Part shown: in pieces, positions 18,709-28,483 of the stretch | How the letters are laid out: the number at the start of each line of letters is the position of its first letter | Numbering within the stretch: the first letter of the stretch is position 1 | Origin: a gamma proteobacterium HTCC2207 | GTDB taxonomy: Bacteria; Pseudomonadota; Gammaproteobacteria; Pseudomonadales; Porticoccaceae | Direction of reading: 5' to 3' | Assembly (NCBI GenBank): GCA_905182265.1 | Contig: CAJJAO010000009.1 | Coordinates: 39,058-103,057, forward strand | Length of the DNA: 64,000 bases | Notes under the pieces: generated by a model | The model's input: the letters and a program-made list of their open reading frames with translations, nothing else | Database searches by the model: none | What the model was told of the DNA's origin: nothing | Translations under genes and position numbers: made by a program

Positions 18709-20430
18709 ATGGGTATAAAAGACATACTGATAGAAAGAATTGCAGCCGCTATGCAGGCCGCTGGAATTCCGAGCGACTGTTCACCCATGCTCGCGCTAAG
18801 TGGCAAATCTCAGTTTGGTGATTACCAGGCTAATGGCGCCATGGGTGCCGCCAAGCAAATGAAAACCAACCCCAGAGAGCTAGCGCAGAAGATACTCGAT
18901 AAACTCGATCTCGACGATATTGCCGAGAAAGTAGAGATTGCTGGCCCGGGCTTTATTAACATCAGCCTAAACAAGCATTTTCTGGCGGGCCAGTTGACCG
19001 CTAAATCTGAACAGATTACAGCGAAGCCCCAAACTGTGGTGATTGACTATTCCTCACCTAACCTTGCCAAAGAAATGCATGTGGGCCACCTGCGTTCTAC
19101 TATTATTGGCGATGCTTTGGCGCGTTTATTAGAGTACCAAGGCCATTCCGTCATCCGCCAAAACCATATGGGCGACTGGGGCACTCAGTTTGGCATGTTG
19201 ATCGCCGAGCTAGAGTTGCACCTTGGTGAAGGTGACCAGGCTAATCTGGCCCTCAACGATTTAGAGGTTTTTTATCAGCAGTCAAAAAAGCATTTTGATG
19301 CGGACCCTGAGTTTGCGGATAAAGCTCGGGCCTACGTGGTTAAGCTGCAATCTGGTGATGCCCACTGCCGCAAGCTTTGGCAGAAATTTATTGATGTGTC
19401 GGTGGCTCACAATTTAGAAATCTATAAACAGCTTAATGTTGGCCTGCGAAAAGAACATATCGCCGCGGAGAGCTCTTACAATGATGATCTTGGTAACGTC
19501 CTAAGCTCTCTGTTAGAACAGGGTATCGCTGTTGACTCCGAAGGCGCTAAGGTGGTTTTTCTCAACGAACTCGCCGACAAGAATGGTGAGCCATCACCAA
19601 TGATCGTACAAAAATCCGGTGGCGGTTTTCTCTATGCCAGCAGTGACTTGGCCTGTTTGCGCCATAGAGTCGGCACGTTACAAGCTGACCGCATTCTGTA
19701 TTTTATTGATGCTCGTCAGTCCCTGCATATGAAACAAGTGTTTATCACTGGCCGCAAAGCTAGCTTTGTACCACCAACCGTCAGCCTGGAACACCATCCT
19801 TTTGGCACCATGATGGGCGCCGATGGAAGGCCGTTTAAAACACGCAGTGGCGGTACCGTCAAACTCGCCGACTTACTGGTAGAAGCGGTTGAGCGAGCTG
19901 AGAAGTTGGTACGAGAAAAGAACCCAGATCTAGATGATTCGGAAATTAAACTGATTGCACGCAAGGTAGGCATCGGCGCCATTAAATACGCTGACCTGAG
20001 CAAAACACGCACCAATGATTATATTTTTGACTGGAATGCTATGTTGTCTTTTGAAGGCAACACTTCGCCCTACTTACAATATGCCTACACAAGAATTCGT
20101 AGCATTTTCCGCAAAGCCGGTATTGAAGCCGAGGGTTTCTCAGCACCAGTGAGCATAGAGCAGGCACAGGAAAAAGCCTTAGCCTTAAAGTTACTACAAT
20201 TTAATGAGGTGCTGGACCAGGTGGCTGCCGATTGCTACCCCCATATCCTATGTACCTATCTCTACGAGCTGGCCAGCGCGTTTATGTCATTCTACGAGCA
20301 GTGCCCAGTATTAAAAGATGGGGTCGACAGTGCGACTCAGCAGAGTCGTCTGCAGCTCTGCGCCCTAAGTGCCACAACACTGGCTCAGGGCCTGAATTTG
20401 CTCGGCATTGAAGTTATGGAAAAAATGTAA
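18709..20430 (+). CDS. argS: arginyl-tRNA synthetase
   Basis: 573 residues, class I synthetase charging tRNA-Arg. The N-terminal Add-1 domain ([14 protein letters not shown]) recognises the tRNA D-loop. The HIGH motif appears as [15 protein letters not shown] (about residue 125). KMSKS is absent as in many ArgS enzymes, replaced by [10 protein letters not shown]. The C-terminal DALR anticodon-binding domain begins near [16 protein letters not shown]. The start aligns with E. coli ArgS. The tRNA-Arg(ACG) substrate gene is also in this window at 46137. Confidence 0.97.
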   Translation: MGIKDILIERIAAAMQAAGIPSDCSPMLALSGKSQFGDYQANGAMGAAKQMKTNPRELAQKILDKLDLDDIAEKVEIAGPGFINISLNKHFLAGQLTAKSEQITAKPQTVVIDYSSPNLAKEMHVGHLRSTIIGDALARLLEYQGHSVIRQNHMGDWGTQFGMLIAELELHLGEGDQANLALNDLEVFYQQSKKHFDADPEFADKARAYVVKLQSGDAHCRKLWQKFIDVSVAHNLEIYKQLNVGLRKEHIAAESSYNDDLGNVLSSLLEQGIAVDSEGAKVVFLNELADKNGEPSPMIVQKSGGGFLYASSDLACLRHRVGTLQADRILYFIDARQSLHMKQVFITGRKASFVPPTVSLEHHPFGTMMGADGRPFKTRSGGTVKLADLLVEAVERAEKLVREKNPDLDDSEIKLIARKVGIGAIKYADLSKTRTNDYIFDWNAMLSFEGNTSPYLQYAYTRIRSIFRKAGIEAEGFSAPVSIEQAQEKALALKLLQFNEVLDQVAADCYPHILCTYLYELASAFMSFYEQCPVLKDGVDSATQQSRLQLCALSATTLAQGLNLLGIEVMEKM

Positions 20431-20514
20431 AGACTTTTTAGGCAGACAAATTAGACAGGCAAACTACCTCAGGCTGCGCTAGATTTAAAGGAGTTAATCA
20501 CCGAATTTATCGCC

Positions 20515-21753
20515 GTGCATGATCTAAGCATTCTGGCCATTATCTGGACCAGTGTATTTGTCGCTTCATTTATTGCTCACAGAACCAGACTCACTCCGGT
20601 TCTGTGGTACCTTTTTCTGGGTTCCACCCTAGTTAATCTGGGTATTCTACCCACACAAATGCCCATCTTTATCGTCAACTTTGCCGAACTGGGCATCATC
20701 ACCATTATGTTTGCACTGGGGTTTGAAGAAGACACCAGCAATTTCCTAAAAAGTATCAAGCGCAGCTGGGGCATCGCCGTCTTTGGTGCTCTAACACCAT
20801 TTGCCGTTGCCTATGGCGCGACATATTATTTCTGGGGTGACAAGCATATAGCCCTGCTGTGTGGCCTTGCCATGGCCTCGACAACCGTTTCCCTGAGCAT
20901 GGTATCGCTAAAAACCGAAGGGCTGAGCCATACCCCTGCCGCAACAAGTATTATGACATCGGCAGTACTCGACAATATTGCCTCACTGGCCCTTATGGTC
21001 ATTCTTATCCCCATAGCGACAGGAGAGGCAACATTTTCTGCTCACAGCCTGTTACTGATCGCGAGCAAAGCGCTAGCCTTCTTCCTTTTGGTATCATTTA
21101 TGGGCATCTGGCTATTTCCCGTCAACGATGGCTGGGTTCAGCGAGTTCCGGTTCTACGCCACCTTAATTTGAAGTTGATGCTTGCGATGGGCCGTGGCGA
21201 GTACAGCATATTGGCCCTGTTACTGATCGCCTTGTTAGTCGGTTTACTGGCTGACTTCTTTGGATTTCACCCAGCTATAGGGGCTTATATGGCGGGGCTG
21301 ATAATCAAACGTGAATACTTTGACTATCACCATGATCAAAATATCGACTTTCATCATCAGGCTAAACAGATGATAAATAATATTGCTTTCGCTTGGATAG
21401 GCCCGGTATTTTTCGTCACCCTGGGTAGCAAGTTAATTTTTGATGGCGACTTATTTTTACAGGTATTACCCTACAGCCTGATATTGTTTGCAGGCATGTT
21501 TGTCGGACAGATTGTATCTGCCGGTTTGGCGGCCAGGGCCATAGGTCGTTTTGATAAGCCGACCAGCTTGTTAATTGGCATTGGTATGTTGGGCAGAGCC
21601 GAATTGGCCTTTGTAGTGCTTGAGATAGCCTATGTTCAGCATAATATTGTCAGTTTCGAAGGGTTCTATACCTTGATGCTCACCGCATTCCTGCTCAATC
21701 TTTCAGTACCAGTCTGTATCCGCTTGTGGAAAAGCCATTACTTGCCCACCTGA
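20515..21753 (+). CDS. CPA2-family cation:proton antiporter (Kef-like)
   Basis: 412 residues, almost entirely membrane-spanning (about 12-13 helices). It matches the Na+/H+ exchanger fold of the Kef/CPA2 group: LGSTLVNLGILP, FALGFEEDTSNF, GLAMASTTVSLSM, FGFHPAIGAYMAGLII and GMLGRAELAFVVLE. There is no C-terminal TrkA-N domain, so it is a short Kef/RosB-type exchanger for K+ or Na+. The GTG start is 22 bp from an AAAGGAG, longer than ideal, so the true start may differ slightly. Its 3' end overlaps the convergent macro-domain gene by 16 bp. Confidence 0.88.
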   Translation: MHDLSILAIIWTSVFVASFIAHRTRLTPVLWYLFLGSTLVNLGILPTQMPIFIVNFAELGIITIMFALGFEEDTSNFLKSIKRSWGIAVFGALTPFAVAYGATYYFWGDKHIALLCGLAMASTTVSLSMVSLKTEGLSHTPAATSIMTSAVLDNIASLALMVILIPIATGEATFSAHSLLLIASKALAFFLLVSFMGIWLFPVNDGWVQRVPVLRHLNLKLMLAMGRGEYSILALLLIALLVGLLADFFGFHPAIGAYMAGLIIKREYFDYHHDQNIDFHHQAKQMINNIAFAWIGPVFFVTLGSKLIFDGDLFLQVLPYSLILFAGMFVGQIVSAGLAARAIGRFDKPTSLLIGIGMLGRAELAFVVLEIAYVQHNIVSFEGFYTLMLTAFLLNLSVPVCIRLWKSHYLPT

Positions 21754-22241
21754 GTGCGATAGAGCGCGGTAGTAACCGGATCAAAACAGCAGAATACGAC
21801 GGACTCTAAAAAGGGATTTTGGCGTAGGGCATTATTGACTTCTTGAATGGCAATCTTAACGGCTCGACGGCTAGGAAAACCCGATGCTCCGCAGCTAATG
21901 GTTGGGATGGCGATACTCTTAATGTTTTGCTGCTTTGCGGCATCCATCAAGCCCTGATAGCAAGACGCTAGCTGTGCCTCTTCTTGATAGTCTCCACCAC
22001 GCCAAGTAGGACCCACAGTGTGGATCACAAATTCTGCCCGCAGATTTTCCGCAGAGCTCACAAAAACCGAACCTACCTCATAGCTCTGAGACTTAGCAGC
22101 TGAGCCGACAGTGCCGACAGTGCCGTTAGTACCTTCGACATCCATTGCAGTAGATCTGTGGGCACCCACGCTCGTCGCGCTGACAATCGCATCAACGGCG
22201 AGCTTGGTGATATCACCCTGATGTATTTTGACTCGATGCAC
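21738..22241 (-). CDS. macro-domain protein with a divergent active-site loop
   Basis: 167 residues. Most of the YmdB-type macro domain is clear: IHQGDITKLAVDAIV, FVIHTVGPTWRGG, IAIPTISCGASGFPSRRAV and VVFCCFDPVTTALY. The segment that should carry NAAN and GGGGVDGAI (about residues 19-50) is replaced by SATSVGAHRSTAMDVEG plus a TNGTVGTVGS stretch encoded by a 9-bp direct repeat. Loss of these residues argues against normal ADP-ribose deacetylase activity; it may bind a different ligand. No other frame restores the motif. Confidence 0.85.
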   Translation of the reverse strand: MHRVKIHQGDITKLAVDAIVSATSVGAHRSTAMDVEGTNGTVGTVGSAAKSQSYEVGSVFVSSAENLRAEFVIHTVGPTWRGGDYQEEAQLASCYQGLMDAAKQQNIKSIAIPTISCGASGFPSRRAVKIAIQEVNNALRQNPFLESVVFCCFDPVTTALYRTQVGK

Positions 22242-22356
22242 CGGCTTTATTTACCTCGAAATAGACTGTCGAAGTATAGGAAAATGTACCGATGGAAATG
22301 TTGACGGCCGTCACAGCAATGCTGTGAACTGGCCGACTGTTTATTTGTTAATAAAC

Positions 22357-23838
22357 CTAAAGCTGACTATGCATCTGGTCGAACTGTTTTACCACGACTG
22401 GGTTTAACTTACTTTTGCTCAGCAGACTAACGACAACAATGGCAATAATGGCAAATATAAAGCCCGGTACCAACGCATATAGATCAAACAACCCGCCGTC
22501 TAAACGAGACCAGATAACCACCGTTAAAGCACCTACAATAACCCCCGCCATTGCACCCCAGGCTGTCATACCACGCCAGTAAACGCTGACCAAAACTGCT
22601 GGGCCCAATGAAGCGCCCAAACCAGCCCAGGCATAGGACACCACATCCAGCACCTTGCTATCTGGGTTCATGGCAAAACTAGTGGCTAGTAGCGCCAATA
22701 CCACCACGGCGATACGACCGACCTGCAGACGCTTTTCCTGGGATAATGGTTTCTTTGCCACCAATGGATACAAATCTTCCGCCAAGGAAGCAGAGCAAAC
22801 TAAGAGCTGGGAATCCACCGTGCTCATAATTGCCGCCAAAATAGCCGCCAACAGCACACCGGCAACCAGAGGGTGAAAAATCAGGCTAGTCAGCGCAATA
22901 AATACTTTTTCAGAGTCAACCAGCGGCTCATCCAAAAAGGCCACTCCGCTGAGACCGACTAATATAGCCAGCATATAACACAGCAGTGCCCAGCTGATGC
23001 CTATAGTCGCAGCGCGGCCCGTGTCTTCGGGCGAGCGCAGCGCTTTAAAGCGCGCCAATATATGTGGCTGACCGAAATAACCCAGCCCCCAACCCATGGC
23101 GCTAATAATCGTCATCCAGCCCAGAGTCTGGCCATCTGCAGAGGTAAAGATATTCAGTAGTTCTGGGTTTTTAAGATCGATCTGTGCAGCGAAATCTCCC
23201 ATGCCGCCAGATTGGTTAATCACTAATACTGGTACGGCGACCAACGCCAGAAGCATTAAAATACCCTGAAACACATCAGTCCAAGATACAGCCAAAAAAC
23301 CACCAAACAAGGTATACAGCAAGATCAATGCGACACTGACAAACACGGCAATCTGATAATCAAAGCCAAACACCTCATTAAACAGCTTGCCGCCGGCAAT
23401 CAGACCAGACCCAACATAGAATAGGAAAAACAGTAAAATACTCACCGAGGCGATAGATTTTAGCCAGGGGCTCGGGTCGGAAAAACGTCGTTGCAAATAG
23501 GCCGGTAAGGTCACTGCATCATCTAGCTGGGCGCTATAAATTCGCAGCCGCTTGGCCATTAATAACCAGTTTGCTGCCACACCAATCACTAGGCCTATCG
23601 ATATCCACGCCGCTTCAAGACCAGCCAAATAAGCATAACCCGGCAAGCCCAACAGCACCCAACCACTCATATCTGATGCGCCTGCGCTAATGGCTGCGAC
23701 CGTCGGTGACAGCTGTCGCCCACCCAGAAAATAGTCTCCAGCACTCTTGGTGCGGACATAGGCATAGAAGCCGATTGCCAGCACGATGCTGACATAGATT
23801 AGAAAGGCAATAATGGTCGGTGCAGATATCTGCGACAT
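22357..23838 (-). CDS. putP: sodium/proline symporter
   Basis: 493 residues, SSS-family Na+:solute symporter with about 13 membrane helices. PutP features include FYAYVRTKSAGDYFLGGRQL, ISAGASDMSGWVLLGLPGYAY, FGGFLAVSWTDVFQG and MSTVDSQLLVCSASLAEDLY (Na+ site). Length is close to E. coli PutP (502). It imports proline using the Na+ gradient, which the OadGAB pump in this window could help maintain. It lies 19 bp upstream of ttcA's C-terminus-side boundary in the same orientation as that gene. Confidence 0.93.
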   Translation of the reverse strand: MSQISAPTIIAFLIYVSIVLAIGFYAYVRTKSAGDYFLGGRQLSPTVAAISAGASDMSGWVLLGLPGYAYLAGLEAAWISIGLVIGVAANWLLMAKRLRIYSAQLDDAVTLPAYLQRRFSDPSPWLKSIASVSILLFFLFYVGSGLIAGGKLFNEVFGFDYQIAVFVSVALILLYTLFGGFLAVSWTDVFQGILMLLALVAVPVLVINQSGGMGDFAAQIDLKNPELLNIFTSADGQTLGWMTIISAMGWGLGYFGQPHILARFKALRSPEDTGRAATIGISWALLCYMLAILVGLSGVAFLDEPLVDSEKVFIALTSLIFHPLVAGVLLAAILAAIMSTVDSQLLVCSASLAEDLYPLVAKKPLSQEKRLQVGRIAVVVLALLATSFAMNPDSKVLDVVSYAWAGLGASLGPAVLVSVYWRGMTAWGAMAGVIVGALTVVIWSRLDGGLFDLYALVPGFIFAIIAIVVVSLLSKSKLNPVVVKQFDQMHSQL

Positions 23839-23857
23839 AGGTTACATCCTAGTTTTA

Positions 23858-24709
23858 TTATAAATTGAGGGCGCGTATATGCGTCTCTAATGGGTCGTTG
23901 TCTACAGGAACTGCGCTGCGGTCTAACTCAAGCCCAGTAAAATCGAACAATTCAGTATCTGCTAATTGCGAGGGTGACACATTCTTAATTGCGCCAAAAA
24001 TAGTATCGATGCGCCCCGGAAACTGGCGTTCCCACTGAATTAACATATCTTTCACCGCATTGCGCTGCAATCCGGCTTGGGAACCACAGAGGTTACAGGG
24101 AATGATCGGGAACTGCTTGAGCTCTGCTAAAGCGATTAAATCCGTCTCGCGACAGTAGGCTAAAGGGCGAATCAACATGTTCTTTTTATCATCAGACAAT
24201 AGCTTTGGAGGCATAGCCTTTAGCTTGCCCTGATAGAACATGTTTAAAAACAGCGTTTCGACTATATCGTCGCGATGATGACCCAGTGCAACCTTAGTGG
24301 CACCAATTTCCTCGGCAAAGCCATACAGTGTGCCGCGGCGCAGGCGGGAACAGAGGCTGCAGTAGGTTTTGCCTTCAGGGATCTTGCTGGTCACTATGCT
24401 GTAGGTGTCTTTTTCAAGAATATGGTATTCGATATCTAGATTGTCGAGATAGGCTGGCAACACATGCTCGGGAAAACCTGGCTGCTTTTGATCCAAGTTT
24501 ACGGCAACTAACTCAAATTTGATGGGTGCGTTTTTTTGCAGCCCCATGAGGATATCAAGCATCGCGTAAGAGTCTTTGCCTCCAGACAGGCATACCATAA
24601 CCCGGTCGCCCTCTTCGATCATATTATAATCAGCTATCGCACTGCCCACATTGCGTCGCAGCCGCTTCTGCAATTTGTTGGCCTCGAGCTGGTTCTTACG
24701 AATAGACAT
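23858..24709 (-). CDS. ttcA: tRNA 2-thiocytidine(32) biosynthesis protein
   Basis: 283 residues. The PP-loop ATPase motif is [11 protein letters not shown] (about residues 41-51). The cysteine pairs that hold the Fe-S cluster are in [12 protein letters not shown] and PCNLCGSQ. It adds sulfur to cytidine 32 of certain tRNAs, including tRNA-Arg species. [17 protein letters not shown] is diagnostic of the family. It is transcribed just upstream of putP. Confidence 0.96.
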   Translation of the reverse strand: MSIRKNQLEANKLQKRLRRNVGSAIADYNMIEEGDRVMVCLSGGKDSYAMLDILMGLQKNAPIKFELVAVNLDQKQPGFPEHVLPAYLDNLDIEYHILEKDTYSIVTSKIPEGKTYCSLCSRLRRGTLYGFAEEIGATKVALGHHRDDIVETLFLNMFYQGKLKAMPPKLLSDDKKNMLIRPLAYCRETDLIALAELKQFPIIPCNLCGSQAGLQRNAVKDMLIQWERQFPGRIDTIFGAIKNVSPSQLADTELFDFTGLELDRSAVPVDNDPLETHIRALNL

Positions 24710-24799
24710 GAATATTTCCGCTGACTGAAAAGCTGGCTATTGTAGTGGCACAGCAGCGTTTTCACCAACTCACACTGGTGGTTTTCTCAGATAATTAAT

Positions 24800-25621
24800 T
24801 TACTGGGGCCAGCTGGTCTCTGGGGCGTTTAGGCGGGCGTCAGAGCTATAGGCGATAGCGCCGTTAAAACCGAGTAGATAAAGGGCCTTTGTGTCCTCGG
24901 CATAATGGGCAAAGAACTTAATCATCTTTTTATCCGAACCAAAGTCGGCGGCGTACCAGTCAAATATTTCCGAGGCCTGAAGCTGGCGCCTATCGACGAT
25001 CATACCGCGAGGGTGGTTGATAAATTCCCGCACTGAGCGATTGAGAAGCTGCTTGGTGTTGGCTCCTGTAAACGCCTGCTGTTGGATATTTGGACAGCCC
25101 ATTGTTCCGCAGCTGAGACCAAACAGTATTTTACGGTCCCTCCATATTGGCCTCAGAATACGATTTTCAATATCCGCCAGACTGAGCTTGGTGCCGGCAA
25201 CTTTGATTCGATTCTTACGTTTGATGGATGCTTTTGCTAATGATGAAACAGGGTATTTCTGCAGGACAGTTTGAATGGTTAGCGCGTTGTAAAGATTGAG
25301 CCAATAGGCTTTTTGTTCAACTCGCGAATAAAGCCTTGGATCTGTCTTCGCCATGCGGCTGATATAACGCTTTAGTTTTTTCTTATCTCGCGTGCTTACA
25401 TCAGCATATCTAAAACGATTTATTCCTGAAGGGTGATTGGCAATCACGTAGGAGTTTAACAGTTGATCAAAGGAGCCGTGGTCTATAATGTTCAGATTAC
25501 TCTCGTTGCTTGCGTCCCAGATGGCCCAGTACTTTGCATTAACACTGGCCACTACATCAGTGCAAAACGCCGAGCAGAACATAACTGATATAAATAGCAA
25601 ACTAGCTTTCGAGATTGGCAT
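24800..25621 (-). CDS. DUF547 domain exported protein
   Basis: 273 residues from the ATG at 25621, which has GGAG six bases upstream; an earlier in-frame ATG at 25633 is less likely because it overlaps that ribosome-binding site. A signal peptide is clear (about residues 1-26, LLFISVMFCSAFCTDVVAS). The DUF547 domain shows KAYWLNLYNALTIQTVL, ILFGLSCGTMGCPNIQQQAF and FINHPRGMIVDR. The family is widespread, and a thioredoxin- or transglutaminase-like role has been suggested but not established. It is a periplasmic protein of unknown function. Confidence 0.88.
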   Translation of the reverse strand: MPISKASLLFISVMFCSAFCTDVVASVNAKYWAIWDASNESNLNIIDHGSFDQLLNSYVIANHPSGINRFRYADVSTRDKKKLKRYISRMAKTDPRLYSRVEQKAYWLNLYNALTIQTVLQKYPVSSLAKASIKRKNRIKVAGTKLSLADIENRILRPIWRDRKILFGLSCGTMGCPNIQQQAFTGANTKQLLNRSVREFINHPRGMIVDRRQLQASEIFDWYAADFGSDKKMIKFFAHYAEDTKALYLLGFNGAIAYSSDARLNAPETSWPQ

Positions 25622-25733
25622 ATTAAACTCCATGTTTATGCTTGGTTTTTGAGCCTGCTTTGGCTAACCTGCCTGCCCATCCCTGATTGATATCATTAAT
25701 CGACAATCAATATCTACCGGAGACTTTTATAAC

Positions 25734-27035
25734 TTGAACTCAATCACCACTGCGCCAGTCGACCAGTCTCAAATTTTGCAAAAAGATCAGCAATTTGTCT
25801 GGCACCCCTATTCTTCGTTGAGCAACCCTATCCCCGCCTACGAGGTAGTTTCTGCAAATGGCGTGAACCTGCACCTGGCCGATGGTACTGAGCTTATCGA
25901 CGGTATGTCTTCTTGGTGGTGCACTATTCATGGTTATAACCACCCGGTATTAAATGAAGCAGCCAAGCAGCAAATAGATCTTGTTAGCCATGTTATGTTT
26001 GGTGGCATTACCCATGCGCCCGCAGTCAATCTCTGTGAAAAGTTAGTCGAGATAACACCCGCCGGACTGGATAAGGTTTTTCTGGCGGACAGCGGGTCTG
26101 TAGGTGTCGAAGTCGCCATTAAAATGGCATTTCAATACTGGATTTCTCAAGGCCAGTCAGGAAAAAACAAACTCCTGAGCCTGCGTAGCGGCTATCACGG
26201 AGATACGTTTGCCGCTATGTCGGTCTGTGATCCCGTGACAGGCATGCACCACCTTTTTGACCAAGTGATGCAGAAAAATCACTTTGCTCCGGCACCCAAA
26301 ACTGGGTTTGACGAAGCTTGGGACGAACAGGATATCGCCGACTTTGCACAAATAATCAGTGATAAACACAATGAATTAGCCGCAGTCATTCTTGAGCCTA
26401 TCGTTCAGGGTGCTGGCGGTATGCGTTTTTATTCTCCCCATTATTTACGCAGAGTAAGAGAACTTTGCGACCAACATAACGTGCTATTAATCGCCGATGA
26501 AATTGCCACCGGCTTTGGGCGTACCGGTAAATTATTTGCCTGCGAATGGGCGGGGATCTCGCCAGACATTATGTGCCTAGGTAAAGCTATTACCGGTGGT
26601 TATATGACTCTGGCGGCTACTCTATGCACTGACAAGGTTAGCCGAGGTATCTGTGAGGGAGAGGCAGGCTGCTTTATGCATGGCCCAACATTCATGGGCA
26701 ATCCCTTAGCATGCGCTGTGGCCAATGCGAGTATAGAGCTGCTTTTAAGCACTGATTGGCAAGAGAATATTTTGCGGATTGAAACAACCCTAAACGCTGA
26801 ATTGCAGCCCTTTGTTGCGCTGCAATCTGTCGCTGCTATTAGGTCACTCGGTGCCATAGGTGTTATTGAAATGCACGAACCAGTGAACGTGGCGGAGATC
26901 CAAAAGCGCTTTGTTGCCGAAGGTGTCTGGGTACGACCCTTCGGTAAGCTAGTCTATGTCATGCCACCGTTTATCAGCACAGAGACTGAACTGAAAAGCC
27001 TGATGCAGGCTGTCTATAGGGTTCTAGCGGGATAG
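25734..27035 (+). CDS. bioA: adenosylmethionine-8-amino-7-oxononanoate aminotransferase
   Basis: 433 residues, PLP-dependent class III aminotransferase that makes 7,8-diaminopelargonate in biotin synthesis. Recognisable are FVWHPYSSLSNP at the N-terminus, DGMSSWWCTIHGYNHP, SLRSGYHGDTFAAMSVCDP, DEIATGFGRTGKLFACEW and the PLP lysine in CLGKAITGGYMTL. The start is TTG with CCGGAGA upstream. No other biotin gene is nearby and no clear BirA operator is visible. Its 3' end overlaps the convergent lipocalin gene by 12 bp. Biotin is needed by the OadA subunit encoded upstream. Confidence 0.96.
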   Translation: MNSITTAPVDQSQILQKDQQFVWHPYSSLSNPIPAYEVVSANGVNLHLADGTELIDGMSSWWCTIHGYNHPVLNEAAKQQIDLVSHVMFGGITHAPAVNLCEKLVEITPAGLDKVFLADSGSVGVEVAIKMAFQYWISQGQSGKNKLLSLRSGYHGDTFAAMSVCDPVTGMHHLFDQVMQKNHFAPAPKTGFDEAWDEQDIADFAQIISDKHNELAAVILEPIVQGAGGMRFYSPHYLRRVRELCDQHNVLLIADEIATGFGRTGKLFACEWAGISPDIMCLGKAITGGYMTLAATLCTDKVSRGICEGEAGCFMHGPTFMGNPLACAVANASIELLLSTDWQENILRIETTLNAELQPFVALQSVAAIRSLGAIGVIEMHEPVNVAEIQKRFVAEGVWVRPFGKLVYVMPPFISTETELKSLMQAVYRVLAG

Positions 27036-27575
27036 TTCGTGTGGCGCTCGCTCGATCTTATCGACGTCATAGCCGAGGGACACAACAAAGCGGACCAATT
27101 CGCTGTATTTCTCTGATGAAATATCTGCCTCCCGCGCCATAATCCATACATAGTCTCTGGCTTGACGGCCTATCACTGTGTATTGATAATCTGCATCCAA
27201 ATAAACCACGCGATAGTCAGCCTTGATAGGCCAAACAAATTGCATACCCCAGGTTGCATTAGTTTTTTTATTTTTTACAAACCCACGTGGGTGGTAAATC
27301 TTTTTCTCGCCATCGAATGAATCTGCATTAAAACTAAACTGCGTGTCGATGGTGCCATTTTTATCTAATCGGTAAGATTCGATTGGGTTATGAGCACCCT
27401 TTTCGAGAAACGTAGGAATATTGGCAATCACGTACCAGTCACCCATAAAGCGCGGTAAATCAACATAGCCGACAGTGTCCATAGGCTCCTGAGCACCATG
27501 GGCCGAGTTCATGCTAAATACGAATGCGACAGCCATCGTCACCTGCAATAACTTGTTTATTAAACTTTTAATCAT
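27024..27575 (-). CDS. lipocalin family protein (Blc-like)
   Basis: 183 residues from the ATG at 27575, chosen because GGAG lies six bases upstream. The signal peptide is about residues 1-26 (LLQVTMAVAFVFSMNSAHG), without a lipobox cysteine, so it is probably a soluble periplasmic lipocalin. The GDWYVIANIP motif of Blc/ApoD lipocalins is present, followed by the beta-barrel strands and YVWIMAREADIS. The start codon lies inside the end of the upstream DUF1295 gene (ATGATTAA, 8-bp overlap), showing translational coupling. A role in binding lipids or hydrophobic compounds is typical. Confidence 0.9.
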   Translation of the reverse strand: MIKSLINKLLQVTMAVAFVFSMNSAHGAQEPMDTVGYVDLPRFMGDWYVIANIPTFLEKGAHNPIESYRLDKNGTIDTQFSFNADSFDGEKKIYHPRGFVKNKKTNATWGMQFVWPIKADYRVVYLDADYQYTVIGRQARDYVWIMAREADISSEKYSELVRFVVSLGYDVDKIERAPHELSR

Positions 27576-28404
27576 AGAGTTCTCCATTAACTTGTTCGCG
27601 GGGTGTCCAGGGGAAAAGCGTATTGGTCGATGCCCTATAGCCTCGATAATCATAACGCCGAGGACTGATTTCTTTTTCCATCAATTCAATAGCCGAAATC
27701 TTTATCAATAAACCAGTCACTAATACGGGAGCGACCAAGATAAAACCGTTGCCCGAGGGAATGGCGTACAAAAACCAGGCCCACCACATGCACAGCTCAC
27801 CAAAATAATTGGGGTGCCTGCTGTAGCGCCACAACCCGGTCTTTAGGGTTGGCCCAGTCTTAACCACCAGCCGATTAAAACGCTGCAGCTGGTTATCGGC
27901 CAACACTTCCACAATAAAGCCAAACAACCAAACTGCAGTGGCGATACTGTGCAAAAAGCTCCATTGCACATCCGTAAGAAAAACAATGGCAAAATTTGAA
28001 CTGCCCACCCAGGCCACGAGGGACAGACATACAACAATAAGCCCAAAACTATTTACCCAAAACTGTTTAGGGCTTTTGCCCCGTAACAGTTTGTAGCGCC
28101 CATCACCCGGTCGCTGTCTATCTCGCTTTATCGCAAAGTAACCCCGCCTAAGCGCCCATAGGGCAACCATTCCAATCAACGCTAGATGGACGGCGTTAAA
28201 CGCCAGAGCTTGCATAAGATAGCCCGCAGCGGCAGCCAACAGCAATAACGGCCAGCTATAGTAAATAATAGAAACTTTATCGAGGTATAGGCTCAGCAGC
28301 CAGATGCAGCCAGCGATAACCAGCAGAGATGGCAGCGCAGCCAGCATGGCAAGTAGCACTGGCAGCAAGGCAGCAAGGGAAACCGAAAGCGAGGCAGAAA
28401 GCAT
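27568..28404 (-). CDS. DUF1295 membrane reductase-like protein
   Basis: 278 residues with about six or seven membrane helices. The C-terminal half has the steroid-reductase/isoprenylcysteine-methyltransferase-like signature GLWRYSRHPNYFGELCMWWAWFLYA and ends with EKEISPRRYDYRGYR. DUF1295 proteins are predicted NAD(P)H-dependent reductases of lipid substrates. It is coupled to the lipocalin, an arrangement suggesting joint work on a lipid, possibly in stress repair. That last point is inference. Confidence 0.88.
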   Translation of the reverse strand: MLSASLSVSLAALLPVLLAMLAALPSLLVIAGCIWLLSLYLDKVSIIYYSWPLLLLAAAAGYLMQALAFNAVHLALIGMVALWALRRGYFAIKRDRQRPGDGRYKLLRGKSPKQFWVNSFGLIVVCLSLVAWVGSSNFAIVFLTDVQWSFLHSIATAVWLFGFIVEVLADNQLQRFNRLVVKTGPTLKTGLWRYSRHPNYFGELCMWWAWFLYAIPSGNGFILVAPVLVTGLLIKISAIELMEKEISPRRYDYRGYRASTNTLFPWTPREQVNGELYD

Positions 28405-28483
28405 GGTGTTAAGCAGCTCTTATTTTAATTGTTGAGGATATACGCCGCTTAAAATCTAGGGGATCATTCTAAGATGATCAATA

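Noticed and set aside
22100..22190. Frameshift as the cause of the abnormal macro-domain loop
   Set aside because: None of the other minus-strand frames encodes NAAN or a GGGG-VDGA-like motif, so a simple indel does not explain it.
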